From Actinoplanes regularis (GTDB lineage Bacteria > Actinomycetota > Actinomycetes > Mycobacteriales > Micromonosporaceae): 64,000 bases of DNA. Shown here piece after piece: positions 17,668 through 26,665 of the stretch; positions within the stretch are counted from its first letter, which is position 1; each line of letters begins with the position of its first letter. The notes beneath the pieces were generated by a model. The model was not told the DNA's origin and made no database searches. It saw nothing but the letters and a program-made list of their open reading frames with translations. The translations under genes were made by a program, and so were the position numbers. Where the stretch lies: the NCBI RefSeq assembly GCF_900188005.1, contig NZ_FZNR01000003.1:310001-374000 (forward strand), in the 5' to 3' direction.

Positions 17668-18912
17668 CTACTTCCAGCGGGCGATGACCGTGGCGCCGCC
17701 GACCACTCGCTCGTCGACGCTCACCAGGGCTTCGGCCTTGTCGGCCGGCAGGTACACGTCGGTGCGGGAGCCGAACCGGATCAGGCCGAACCGCTCACCC
17801 TTGGCGATCAGGGTGCCGGCCGGCGTGCGCTGCACGATGCGGCGGGCGATCAGGCCGGTCCGCTGGGCCACCACGACCGTGCCGTGCTCGGTGTCCAGGA
17901 CCGTGTAGGCGGCGACGTTGTGCTCCGCGGCGGCGGTCGCCGCGTTGGCGTAACCGCCCTCTTCGACGAAGTAGTCGGCGACCCGGCCGGCCACCGGCGC
18001 GCGGTTGACGTGCACGTCGAAGACGGACAGGAAGACCGCGATGCGGAGGAACTCGCCCGGCCCGAACCGGTCGTCGCGCATCCGCTCGATCGAGAGCACC
18101 TTGCCGTCGGCGGCCGCGACCACGGCGGACGGGTCGCCGGGCACGTCGCGCTCCGGGTCGCGGAAGAACGCCGCGACCGGGACGGCGGCCAGCGCCGGGA
18201 GCAGCCAGAGCTTGGACTTGGGCCGGGCCCGGCGGGCCAGGGCGGCCAGGCCGAGCGCGATGCCGGCGGCGGCGACGCCGTTCGAGTCGATGTGCATGGT
18301 CCGGGTCAGCGGGACGCTGGACGTCCGGAATGCCGGGGCCAGGGTCGACGCGGCGGCCACGGCGGCCTGGGTGAATCGCAGCTTGTGCACCCGCAGCGGC
18401 GGCTGGTTGCGGAGGACCAGGTCGGAACCGACCCCGAAGAGCGAGCCCTGCCGGAACAGCTCGGCCGCGGCGCCCGCGGTCCGGCCCGGGCCGGCCGGGG
18501 TGGCGACGGTGAGCACGGCGCCCTCGTTCAGGTACTTCGCGAGCTTGTCGAGCAGGCCGCGGGTCTCCTCGGCGGTGCCGGTCAGCGGCTCGCCGACGAT
18601 GACGACGTCGGCCGGCTGCGCCTCGTCCAGCGACTCGAGGATCTTCACTCGGTCGGCCACCCAGCTGCCGAGGCCGGTGATGTGGCCCCGGAGCAGGTCG
18701 GAGCTGCTGTACTCGCCGGCGACGAGGACCAGGGTGTCTCCCGGCAGCAGCGCCTCGACGGCGGCGGCCACCACGGCGGAGGCGTGGTCGGCGCCGATCA
18801 GCAGGGCGGTGGTGGCCTCGTTCTGCCGGGCGAACTCAGCGGTCAGGGCACGAGCGGCCCGGGCTCCGACGGCCGGAACGGGTGTGGCGGACACGGCGGG
18901 AAACTGGGTCAT
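17668..18912 (-). CDS. psd: Phosphatidylserine decarboxylase with N-terminal methyltransferase-like extension
   Basis: 414 aa, ATG at 18912. The C-terminal 200 residues are a type-II phosphatidylserine decarboxylase: FFRDPERDVP, FLSVFDVHVNRAPV (HVNR motif) and the self-cleavage segment RFGSRTDVYLP, where cleavage before Ser forms the pyruvoyl group. Stand-alone actinobacterial Psd of this class is about 210-240 aa. The extra N-terminal 190 residues (LLIGADHASAVVAAAVEALLPGD, later ADVVIVGEPLTG) look like a Rossmann-type methyltransferase fold. I see no clear SAM-binding G-x-G-x-G, so it may be degenerate. Two hydrophobic segments lie at the junction (about 220-265). Confidence 0.88.
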   Translation of the reverse strand: MTQFPAVSATPVPAVGARAARALTAEFARQNEATTALLIGADHASAVVAAAVEALLPGDTLVLVAGEYSSSDLLRGHITGLGSWVADRVKILESLDEAQPADVVIVGEPLTGTAEETRGLLDKLAKYLNEGAVLTVATPAGPGRTAGAAAELFRQGSLFGVGSDLVLRNQPPLRVHKLRFTQAAVAAASTLAPAFRTSSVPLTRTMHIDSNGVAAAGIALGLAALARRARPKSKLWLLPALAAVPVAAFFRDPERDVPGDPSAVVAAADGKVLSIERMRDDRFGPGEFLRIAVFLSVFDVHVNRAPVAGRVADYFVEEGGYANAATAAAEHNVAAYTVLDTEHGTVVVAQRTGLIARRIVQRTPAGTLIAKGERFGLIRFGSRTDVYLPADKAEALVSVDERVVGGATVIARWK

Positions 18913-18966
18913 TCCGCGAGCATATTGCCCCGCCCACGGGGGTTGGCCCGTGGGCGGGGCATCACG

Positions 18967-19317
18967 CTATTTCTCGGCTTCGGGTTCGGTCCGCTTCTGC
19001 TCGGACTCGAAGCGCGTCGCCGGGTCGTCCAGCAGCTCCTGAACGATCGAGGCGTGCATCTCCGGCGGCAGGTCGCCCGGCGTGGTCTCGACCCGGGCCG
19101 AGGCTGCGACAGGGGCCGCTACCGGCTGCTCCCGGCGTCCGGAACTGATCGCTCCGAGCAGGCCGACCGCGCCGAACAGGATCAGACCCCCGGCGACCGT
19201 CCAGCCCAGTGCGGGCAGGTGCAGGGTGACCACCTGGGAGACCGCCCACCAGCCCGCGATCACGAGGAAGAGCAGGCCGAAGGTGAGCGAGACCGCATCC
19301 GTCCGGTGGGGTTTCAT
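18967..19317 (-). CDS. Small two-helix membrane protein, coupled to the PspC/LiaF-like gene
   Basis: 116 aa, ATG at 19317 with GGAGGTGATCCG upstream. It overlaps the end of the preceding gene in an ATGA arrangement, so translation is coupled. Two membrane helices at about 10-30 and 36-58 are followed by a charged cytoplasmic tail (ELLDDPATRFESEQKRTEPEAEK). No family recognised. Position in the PspC operon suggests a role in envelope stress sensing, which is inference. Confidence 0.75.
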   Translation of the reverse strand: MKPHRTDAVSLTFGLLFLVIAGWWAVSQVVTLHLPALGWTVAGGLILFGAVGLLGAISSGRREQPVAAPVAASARVETTPGDLPPEMHASIVQELLDDPATRFESEQKRTEPEAEK

Positions 19318-20726
19318 CGGATCACCTCCAGGTTTCCGGTGTCCAGGGTCAGGTCGAGCTGGAGCTTGCCGCCACCGGCGCCGTCCGGGCCGAGGTTGGT
19401 GACCGACTGTGAATCCGCGGCGGAGCCGTTGTACACCTGGCCGAAGGCCACGGCCCGGCCGCCGACCCGGATCTGCGCGGTGGTGTCCACCTGGTCCGGC
19501 AGCAGTACCCGCAGCTGGCCGACCTTCATGTTCACCACGGTGGTCTGGTCGGCGCCGGTGAAGTCGACGCCGCGCAGGTCCAGGGTGACGTTGCCGAGGG
19601 TGAAGTCGTAGGAGTCGGCGACCTCGGCGAGGGTGGCCGGACGGTAGACGCTGTTTCGGAATTCGCTGCCCCACCGCTCGGTGCCGGTGGAGATCAGAAG
19701 ACCGATTGTGGTCATGATCGCCAGGAAGATCAGCCCGCGGGCCCGGCCGAACCAGGCGCCGACCACCAGGCCGAGCCCGATCGTCACCAGAGCGGCCGCG
19801 AAGTACGCGGAGACGGCGACGTCGAGGCCGGCCATGTCCAGCGCGGCCAGCACGCCCATCACCACGATGATCATGAAGAAGGTCAGCCGTCCGAGGATCG
19901 AACGCTCCTTCGGCGGCTTGGGCGGTTTCGGGGGCCTCGGCGGAACGGGCGGGATCGGCGGGTGACCACCGGAGCTCGCGAACGGCCCGTGCGGCGCGAA
20001 CGGCGGCCGGTAACCGGACTCGGCCGGCGGCGTCCAGCGCGGCGGCTCGTACGGCGGTGGGGCCGGCGGCGTCACCGGTTCACCGGCCGGTGCGGCCGTG
20101 GCCGGCTGCGCGAACGCGACCGTGGGCTGCTCGGGCGGCGTCGCCGGGCCGGGAGGTGGCGCGGCGTGCGGCGGAAACGTCCCGGCGGGAGCGCCCCGCT
20201 TGATCAGCAGGAACGCGCCGACCAGCAGCGCGGCCGCGAGCATGCTGGCCCGGGCGCCGTTGCCGACGATGAAGGAGAAGGTCAGCAGCGCGCCGCCGCC
20301 GAGCAGCACCACCGACAGCGGCGTCATGCTGGACCGCCCCTTGCCGAGCAGCGACTCCACCGGCGACGCGGTGTCCCCCTCGGACGGGATGATCAGCCAG
20401 CCGATCAGGTAGAACAGCACGCCCGCTCCGCCCAGCACACCGAGCACGGCGAGCAGCACCCGCCAGAGCACCGGGTCGGTGTTGGTGGCCCGGGCCAGCG
20501 CGCCGCACACACCGGCGATGTACCGGCCCTGTCGCGGGCGGACCAGCTGCTGACGGGCGAAGGCGGCCTGCGCGGCCGACAGCCAGGGCGGCACGTTCGA
20601 GCCCGGCGGGGGCGGCGGGGGCGGCGGGGGCGGCGGGGGCGGGGGAGGTGGCGCGGAGGCGGAAGGTGCCGGCCCGCCCTCAGGACCGGTACCCGGGGTA
20701 CGGGGTTCGGCAGCTTCGTCGTTCAT
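19314..20726 (-). CDS. PspC-domain / LiaF-like membrane protein with polyproline N-terminus
   Basis: 470 aa, ATG at 20726. After an acidic start come 16 consecutive prolines, then a PspC domain at about 60-125 (GRYIAGVCGALARATNTDPVLWRVLL...YLIGWLIIPSEG) and a long Pro-rich segment with three further membrane helices. The C-terminal 110 residues resemble the LiaF/DUF2154 beta-structured sensor domain (LGNVTLDLRGVDFTGADQTTVVN). LiaF-type proteins hold a LiaS/VraS-type kinase in check and respond to cell-wall damage. The matching kinase is divergent, 133 bp away. Confidence 0.85.
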   Translation of the reverse strand: MNDEAAEPRTPGTGPEGGPAPSASAPPPPPPPPPPPPPPPPGSNVPPWLSAAQAAFARQQLVRPRQGRYIAGVCGALARATNTDPVLWRVLLAVLGVLGGAGVLFYLIGWLIIPSEGDTASPVESLLGKGRSSMTPLSVVLLGGGALLTFSFIVGNGARASMLAAALLVGAFLLIKRGAPAGTFPPHAAPPPGPATPPEQPTVAFAQPATAAPAGEPVTPPAPPPYEPPRWTPPAESGYRPPFAPHGPFASSGGHPPIPPVPPRPPKPPKPPKERSILGRLTFFMIIVVMGVLAALDMAGLDVAVSAYFAAALVTIGLGLVVGAWFGRARGLIFLAIMTTIGLLISTGTERWGSEFRNSVYRPATLAEVADSYDFTLGNVTLDLRGVDFTGADQTTVVNMKVGQLRVLLPDQVDTTAQIRVGGRAVAFGQVYNGSAADSQSVTNLGPDGAGGGKLQLDLTLDTGNLEVIR

Positions 20727-20859
20727 GCCTTCGATCCTGCTTCCCGACCGGCCCGAGCCGCCTCAGGAAGTGACCCTGAGGCCACCCTGAGATCCAGGGC
20801 CGCCGGTACCCGGGAAGTTACCCGTGGTCTGGGCCCGCCGCACGTGTGACGATCGAAGG

Positions 20860-22122
20860 GTGACCACAACCGCAGTGCCGCCGCAACCGCGCCGGCTCTA
20901 CCGTCCCCGCGACCAACGGATCGTGGCCGGCGTCGCCTCCGGGCTGGCGCGGCACCTCGGTGTGCCGGTGCTCGCGGTGCGTATCAGCCTGGTGGTCCTG
21001 CTCGGCTTCAACGCGCTCGGCCTGCTGCTCTACGCGGCGTACTGGGCGGTGCTGCCGCAGGAGGCGCGTAACGACCAGGAGCCGCCCAGCCGCGATCTCG
21101 CCGCGCTGTTGCCGTTCGCCGCGATCGGCCTCGGCGTGATCATGCTCCAGGCGCTGGTCTTCCAGGACCAGGTGGCGACGACGGTGGGCTGGATGATCGC
21201 GGTGGTGGCGGTCGGTGCCGGGGTGATCTGGCACCAGTCCGACCCGAGCCGCCGCGAGCAGTGGTCCGATCCGAACGCGCCATCCGGCTGGATGGCCGCG
21301 ATCGTCGGCGAGACCGACCGGCGCTCGTTCATGCTCCGCTTCGTCGGCGGCGGCATCCTGGTCGCCATCGGGGTCATCGGCGCGGTCGCGGTGTACGCGC
21401 CGGCCGAGTCGCTCGGCTCGGTGCTGAACGGCGTGATCTTCGCGCTGGTCGGCCTGCTCGGCGTCGGCGTGGTGGTCGCGCCGCTGGTCTGGCGCACCTT
21501 CGGCCAGCTGCGCGCCGAGCGTGAGGGGCGGATCCGGGAGCAGGAGCGGGCCGAGGTGGCCGCGATGATCCACGACCAGGTGCTGCACACGCTGGCCCTG
21601 ATCCAGCGCAACTCGGCGGACATCAAAGAGGTGCAGCGGCTGGCCCGTGGTCAGGAGCGCAGCCTGCGCAACTGGCTCTACAAACCCACCGCCTCGCCGA
21701 CCGAGCGGTTCGCGGCGGCGCTGGAGCAGGCCGCGGCCGAGGTCGAGGACACCTATGCGATCGAGGTGGAGACCGTGGTGGTCGGTGACACCCAGTGCGA
21801 CGAGCGGGTCGCGGCGCTGGTCGCCGCCGCGCGCGAGGCGCTGGTCAACGCCGCCCGGCACGCCGGAGTGCAGACCGTCTCGCTCTACGCCGAGGTGGAG
21901 CAGGACGAGCTGAGCGTTTTCGTCCGCGATCGCGGTGCCGGTTTCGAGTTGAGTGGTGTAGCCGAGACACGGCACGGGGTCCGTGGTTCGATCATCGGGC
22001 GCATGCAGCGCCACGGCGGGCGCGCGGAGATCCGCAGCGCCACCGGTAACGGTACGGAGGTACGCCTCACGCTTCCCGTCTCCCGGGAGAGTGTGGCCGC
22101 CGGTAAGGAGTCAGCACGATGA
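20860..22122 (+). CDS. PspC-domain sensor histidine kinase (LiaS/NarL-partner type)
   Basis: 420 aa from the GTG at 20860; GACGAT six bases upstream may be a leaderless -10. It opens with its own PspC domain (about 15-70, RLYRPRDQRIVAGVASGLARHLG) and has about five membrane helices to residue 215. The phospho-acceptor region VAAMIHDQVLHTLALIQ places His238 in a HisKA_3-type box. The HATPase_c domain has the N box REALVNAARHAG, G1 VRDRGAGF and G2 GSIIGRMQRHGG. The response regulator follows with a 4-bp ATGA overlap. The PspC domain on the kinase itself suggests direct membrane-stress sensing together with the divergent LiaF-like protein. Confidence 0.92.
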   Translation: MTTTAVPPQPRRLYRPRDQRIVAGVASGLARHLGVPVLAVRISLVVLLGFNALGLLLYAAYWAVLPQEARNDQEPPSRDLAALLPFAAIGLGVIMLQALVFQDQVATTVGWMIAVVAVGAGVIWHQSDPSRREQWSDPNAPSGWMAAIVGETDRRSFMLRFVGGGILVAIGVIGAVAVYAPAESLGSVLNGVIFALVGLLGVGVVVAPLVWRTFGQLRAEREGRIREQERAEVAAMIHDQVLHTLALIQRNSADIKEVQRLARGQERSLRNWLYKPTASPTERFAAALEQAAAEVEDTYAIEVETVVVGDTQCDERVAALVAAAREALVNAARHAGVQTVSLYAEVEQDELSVFVRDRGAGFELSGVAETRHGVRGSIIGRMQRHGGRAEIRSATGNGTEVRLTLPVSRESVAAGKESAR

Positions 22123-22784
22123 CCGAGCCCGTGACGCAGTCGGCCGGCCGGCTGACCGTCTTCCTGGTGGACGACCACGCGATGTTCCGCGCCGGCGTGC
22201 GCGCCGAGCTGGGCCGCCATGTCGAAGTCGTCGGCGAGGCCAGCACGGTGGCCGAGGCGGTGACCCGGATCGGCGCGATCCAGCCGGACGTGGTGCTGCT
22301 CGACGTGCACATGCCGGATGGCGGTGGCCGGGCGGTGCTGGAGGCGATCCGGCGTACCCACCCGCAGGTCCGTTTCCTCGCGCTCTCCGTCTCGGACGCG
22401 GCCGAGGACGTGATCGGCCTGATCCGGGCCGGTGCCCGGGGCTACGTCACCAAGACGATCTCGCCGGACGAGCTGGCCGCCGCGGTGCGCCGGGTGGCCG
22501 ACGGCGACGCGGTGTTCAGCCCGCGGCTGGCCGGTTTCGTGCTGGACGCGTTCGCCTCCCGGCCGGACGTGCCGGTCGCGGACCCGGAGCTGGATCAGCT
22601 CACCAACCGGGAGCGAGAGGTGCTGCGGCTGCTCGCGCGGGGCTACGCGTACAAGGAAATCGCCAAAGAACTGTACATCTCGATCAAGACGGTCGAAACG
22701 CATGTGTCCAATGTGCTGCGAAAACTCCAGATGAGTAACCGTTACGAGCTGTCACGCTGGGCCGCGGACCGCCGGCTCGTCTGA
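22119..22784 (+). CDS. NarL/LiaR-type response regulator
   Basis: 221 aa. The receiver domain (about 10-130) has the acidic pair DDH near residue 20, phospho-site Asp62 in VVLLDVHMPDG, and the lysine in YVTKTIS. The C-terminal LuxR helix-turn-helix (LTNREREVLRLLARGYAYKEIAKELYISIKTVETHVSNVL) is complete. Overlaps the kinase gene by 4 bp. Likely autoregulates and controls the divergent LiaF-like operon; this is inference from arrangement. Confidence 0.95.
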   Translation: MTEPVTQSAGRLTVFLVDDHAMFRAGVRAELGRHVEVVGEASTVAEAVTRIGAIQPDVVLLDVHMPDGGGRAVLEAIRRTHPQVRFLALSVSDAAEDVIGLIRAGARGYVTKTISPDELAAAVRRVADGDAVFSPRLAGFVLDAFASRPDVPVADPELDQLTNREREVLRLLARGYAYKEIAKELYISIKTVETHVSNVLRKLQMSNRYELSRWAADRRLV

Positions 22785-22820
22785 GCTCGCGCCGACCCGG
22801 GCATCGCTGAAGATCGCACT

Positions 22821-22951
22821 AACGGCTGCGCTCGGTGTACGTTTAGCCACTGCGGGGAGTACTAGCAGCTCAGTCCCGTTGCCTCAGCCGTAACAGTGAT
22901 CTTCGCGCGTTCGTACGGACGTAAACGGCTAATATCGGCTTGATAACGGCT
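22821..22951 (+). promoter_or_regulatory. Upstream region of the peptide importer with phased CGGCT repeats
   Basis: AACGGCT occurs at 22821, 22924 and 22945. Around the last two, CGGCT sits at 22926, 22936 and 22947, spaced 10 and 11 bp, one helical turn each. TAATAT at 22930-22935 could be a -10 box inside this array. An inverted copy (AGCCGTAAC) is at about 22887. The spacing suggests an operator overlapping the promoter; the regulator is unknown. Confidence 0.4.
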
Positions 22952-23032
22952 CTCTTTGGTTTCAGTGCCTCTGTGTCACAGTGGCAGCTACTCACACAAC
23001 CCCTCGTGAGCGCCCTTGAAGGAGACACTCCC

Positions 23033-24670
23033 ATGCCTGGGAAAGCCCCATGGAAGATGGCGGCCGGTGCGACCGCCATCGCCTTGTTGGCCGCTGGTTG
23101 CGGTGGTGGCGGGTCTGAGGACTCGGCCGCTACTTCGAACACGGTCGTGATCGGTATCGGCGAGCCGCAGCACCTCATCCCGACCAACGCCACCGAGTCG
23201 AACGGCTCCGAGGTTCTGTCCTCGCTGTTCTACCCGCTGGTCGACTTCGACGCTGAGAACAAGCCCGTCGTCGTCGCGGCCGAGTCGATCACGCCGGACT
23301 CGAAGAACACCGTCTGGACCGTCAAGCTGAAGCCCGGCTTTACGTTCAGTAACGGTGAGCCGGTCACCTCGGAGAACTACATCAACGCCTGGAACTATGG
23401 CGCCTACGGCCCGAACGGCCAGGGTGCGTCGTACTTCTTCGAGAAGATCAAGGGCTACGCGGACCTGCAGTCCAAGGACCCGGACGGCGAAGAGGGCCCG
23501 AAGAAGGCTCCGGATCCCAAGGCGAAGACCCTTGAGGGCCTGAAGAAGGTCGACGACGCGACCTTCACCATCACGCTCTCCGCGCCGTTCGCCGGCTGGG
23601 AGTCCGTCATGGGCTACACCGCGTTCTACCCGCTGCCGAAGGCCGCCTGGAAGTCCGAGGGCGTCATCGCCGAGGGCTTCGAGGACGCGATCATCGGCAA
23701 CGGCCCCTTCAAGATCAAGGGCAAGTGGGAGCACGACTCCCAGATCGTCGTGGAGAAGGTCGCCGACTTCAAGGGCGAGGCTCCGAAGGTCGACGGCGTG
23801 ACCTGGAAGATCTACCAGGACCAGCAGGCGGAGTACGCCGACCTGGTGGCGGGCAACGTCGACGTGCAGACCCAGATCCCGATCGAGAGCCTGGGCAAGG
23901 CCTCCGCCGACCTGGGTGACCGGTTCAAGAAGAGCCCGAACTCCACCTTCCAGTTCGTCGGCTTCCCGACGTTCCAGAAGGAGTACCAGGACGTCCGCGT
24001 CCGCAAGGCGATCTCGATGGCGATCAACCGCCAGGAGATCACCGACCAGATCTTCCTGGGTTCGCAGTCGCCGGCGACCTCGTTCGTCTCCCCGGTCGTC
24101 GCCGGTTACCGCCCCGACACCTGTGGCGCGAACTGCGTGTACAACCCGTCCGAGGCCAAGAAGCTGTACACCGAGGCCAACGGTCCGAAGGAAATCAAGA
24201 TCACGTACAACGTCGACGGCAACCACAAGGCGTGGGTCGACGCGACGTGCAACCAGATCAAGGCTGCCCTCGGCATCAACTGCGTCGGCGGCGAGGAGCC
24301 GAAGTTCGCGGACCTGCTGAGCAAGGTCGAGAAGAAGCAGCCGGTCGGCCTCATCCGCCTCGGCTGGATCATGGACTACCCGCTGATGGAGAACTACCTC
24401 GGCCCGCTGTACAGCACCGACGGTTCCTCCAACTACTACGGGTACAGCAACCCGACCTTCGACAACCTGGTCAAGGAAGGTTCTGCTGCGGCGACCGAGG
24501 ACGAGGCCATCAAGAAGTGGCAGGCGGCCGAGGACATCCTCGCCCAGGAGATGCCGGTCATCCCGCTGCGTAACGGCCAGAACGTCTACGGCTACTCGAC
24601 GAAGGTCAACAACGTGACGGTCGACCTGTTCCAGAAGGTCAACCTCTACAAGATCGAAGTTGTCGGCTGA
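23033..24670 (+). CDS. Peptide ABC transporter substrate-binding lipoprotein (SBP_bac_5)
   Basis: 545 aa, ATG with GAAGGAGACACTCCC. Signal peptide and lipobox LLAAGC anchor it outside the membrane. The fold is the DppA/OppA type cluster C, with FTFSNGEPVTSENYINAWNYG near the N-terminal third and VRKAISMAINRQEITDQIFLG in the middle. First gene of a five-gene import operon; the 133-bp gap to the permease gene contains no other ORF. Unusually high Lys and lower Arg than the neighbours, typical of abundant secreted binding proteins. Exact peptide specificity is not visible. Confidence 0.95.
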   Translation: MPGKAPWKMAAGATAIALLAAGCGGGGSEDSAATSNTVVIGIGEPQHLIPTNATESNGSEVLSSLFYPLVDFDAENKPVVVAAESITPDSKNTVWTVKLKPGFTFSNGEPVTSENYINAWNYGAYGPNGQGASYFFEKIKGYADLQSKDPDGEEGPKKAPDPKAKTLEGLKKVDDATFTITLSAPFAGWESVMGYTAFYPLPKAAWKSEGVIAEGFEDAIIGNGPFKIKGKWEHDSQIVVEKVADFKGEAPKVDGVTWKIYQDQQAEYADLVAGNVDVQTQIPIESLGKASADLGDRFKKSPNSTFQFVGFPTFQKEYQDVRVRKAISMAINRQEITDQIFLGSQSPATSFVSPVVAGYRPDTCGANCVYNPSEAKKLYTEANGPKEIKITYNVDGNHKAWVDATCNQIKAALGINCVGGEEPKFADLLSKVEKKQPVGLIRLGWIMDYPLMENYLGPLYSTDGSSNYYGYSNPTFDNLVKEGSAAATEDEAIKKWQAAEDILAQEMPVIPLRNGQNVYGYSTKVNNVTVDLFQKVNLYKIEVVG

Positions 24671-24803
24671 TCTGATTTACCTGCTCGACCGGTGGTGGCG
24701 TCACGGAGAATATGAAACCGTGGCGCCACCGCTGTGTTACCCCAACCTCATCGTCGCCGTGCTCACGAGGCCGGCGCTCTTCCGCGGAAGAGGCTAAACC
24801 CGT

Positions 24804-25730
24804 ATGTTCCGCTACATTGTGCGGCGCTTACTGCAGATGGTGCTCACCTTCTTCGGTGCCACCTTCATGCTGTTCGCGCTGGTGTTCGCCAACCAGAAGG
24901 ACCCTATCCAGGCGCTGGTCGGCGAACGTCCCGTATCCGAGAGTCAGCGCATCGCGCTGACCGAGCGGTACCACCTGGATGAAGGCTTCTTCATGCAGTA
25001 CTGGTACTACATGAAGGGCCTGTTCACCGGCGACTTCGGCACCTCGATGACCGGCCGCAAGAACTGGGAGATGATGGCCGACGCGTGGCCGGTCACCCTG
25101 CGGCTGGCGCTCATCGCGATCGTCATCGCCGCGACCTTCTCCGTGACCATGGGCGTCTACTCCGCGCTCAAGCGGGGCGGCGTCTTCGACAACGTGTCGC
25201 TGTTCATCACGCTGGTGCTGCTTGCCATGCCGATCGTGGTCATCGCGCCCTTGTTCCAGTTGATCTTCGGCATTGAGCTGGGCTGGTTCCCCCCTACCGC
25301 AACACGCGACGCGACCGTCTGGCAACTGCTTTTGCCAGCGATCGTGCTGGCCTGCATCGTGATCGCACCAGAGATGCGGGTGACGAGGACGGCGGTGGTG
25401 GAAAACCTCCGCGCCGACTACGTACGCACCGCGCGGGCCAAGGGTCTGACCCGGACGCGCGTCATCTGGGTGCACGTGCTGCGCAACTCGCTGATCCCGG
25501 TGGTCACGCTGATCGGTGTCGACCTGGGCGGCCTGATGGCCGGCGCCATCGTCACCGAGCACGTCTTCAATATTCCCGGCGTCGGTTTCAACCTGGCCAG
25601 GGCCATCAAAACCGAGGATGGTCCGCTCGTGGTCGGGTTCGTGAGCATCCTGGTGATCCTGTTCCTGTTCATCAACCTGCTCGTCGACCTGCTCTACGCC
25701 GCCCTCGACCCCAGGATCCGCTATGAGTGA
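24804..25730 (+). CDS. Peptide ABC transporter permease, DppB/OppB type
   Basis: 308 aa, six membrane helices, with the N-terminal Arg-Arg-Leu-Leu-Gln-Met start typical of DppB. The cytoplasmic coupling (EAA) loop RTARAKGLTRTRVIWVHVLRNSLIPV contacts the ATPases. The gene overlaps the next permease by 8 bp. Confidence 0.95.
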   Translation: MFRYIVRRLLQMVLTFFGATFMLFALVFANQKDPIQALVGERPVSESQRIALTERYHLDEGFFMQYWYYMKGLFTGDFGTSMTGRKNWEMMADAWPVTLRLALIAIVIAATFSVTMGVYSALKRGGVFDNVSLFITLVLLAMPIVVIAPLFQLIFGIELGWFPPTATRDATVWQLLLPAIVLACIVIAPEMRVTRTAVVENLRADYVRTARAKGLTRTRVIWVHVLRNSLIPVVTLIGVDLGGLMAGAIVTEHVFNIPGVGFNLARAIKTEDGPLVVGFVSILVILFLFINLLVDLLYAALDPRIRYE

Positions 25731-26661
25731 CTTGAACACCGTGACCACTGCCGAGGCGCCCGGCGGTCAGCCGAACGTTCCGCGCAGCCCGGTCAAGAAG
25801 GACAAGCCGCGCAGCCTCGCCGGCGATGCCTGGGCCGATCTGCGCAAGCGGAAGATCTTCTGGGTCTCGGTCGTGATGGTCGCGATCGTCCTGGTGATGG
25901 CGGCTTGGCCGACGCTGTTCACCACGGCCGACCCAGGTGCCTGCGCGCTGTCGAACCAGTACAAGGGTCCGACCGGCGCGGCGTTGTTCGGCTTCGACTA
26001 CCAGGGCTGCGACATCTACGCCAAGGTCATCCATGGCGCCCGGAACTCGATCGTCGTGGGTGTGCTCTCCACCGCGCTGGCCGGCGTCATCGGCCTGTTC
26101 TTCGGGCTCGCCGCCGGTTACTTCGGCGGCTGGCTGGACGCCTTCCTGTCCCGGTTCGTCGACATCATGCTGGGTGTGCCGTTCCTGCTGGCCGGCATCG
26201 TGCTCTCCAACCGGCTCTCGTCGGACCCGAAGAGTGACGGCATCTTCGCGGTGACCCTCACCCTGGGCCTGCTGAGCTGGACGTCCGGTGCCCGGGTGAT
26301 GCGTTCCGCGGTGATCTCGGCCAAGAACCAGGACTACGTCGCGGCGGCTCGGATGCTGGGATCCAAGCCGTCCCGGCTCATCTTCCGGCACATCGTGCCG
26401 AACTCCATCGCGTCGTACGTCGTCCTGCTGACGCTGCTTCTGGGCATCAACATCGCCAGCGAGGCGACCCTGTCGTTCCTCGGCGTCGGCCTCAAGAACA
26501 ACGCCATCAGCTGGGGCATCATGATCTCCGAGGGCACGCAGTTCGCCCGGACCGAGCCGTGGCCGCTCGTCTGGCCGGCGCTCTTCCTCGGCGTGACGGT
26601 GCTCGCCTTCATCATGCTCGGCGACGCCGTGCGCGACGCCTTCGACCCGAAGTTGCGGTGA
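25723..26661 (+). CDS. Peptide ABC transporter permease, DppC/OppC type
   Basis: 312 aa. A 45-residue cytoplasmic N-terminus precedes the first helix, as in OppC. The EAA loop is AAARMLGSKPSRLIFRHIVPNSIASYV. It pairs with the DppB-like permease to form the channel. Followed 4 bp later by the first ATPase gene. Confidence 0.95.
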   Translation: MSDLNTVTTAEAPGGQPNVPRSPVKKDKPRSLAGDAWADLRKRKIFWVSVVMVAIVLVMAAWPTLFTTADPGACALSNQYKGPTGAALFGFDYQGCDIYAKVIHGARNSIVVGVLSTALAGVIGLFFGLAAGYFGGWLDAFLSRFVDIMLGVPFLLAGIVLSNRLSSDPKSDGIFAVTLTLGLLSWTSGARVMRSAVISAKNQDYVAAARMLGSKPSRLIFRHIVPNSIASYVVLLTLLLGINIASEATLSFLGVGLKNNAISWGIMISEGTQFARTEPWPLVWPALFLGVTVLAFIMLGDAVRDAFDPKLR

Positions 26662-26665
26662 CCCT

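Noticed and set aside
20607..20660. Simple-sequence GGC/GGGGGC tract as an intergenic repeat
   Set aside because: It lies inside the LiaF-like gene and encodes the polyproline stretch in frame.
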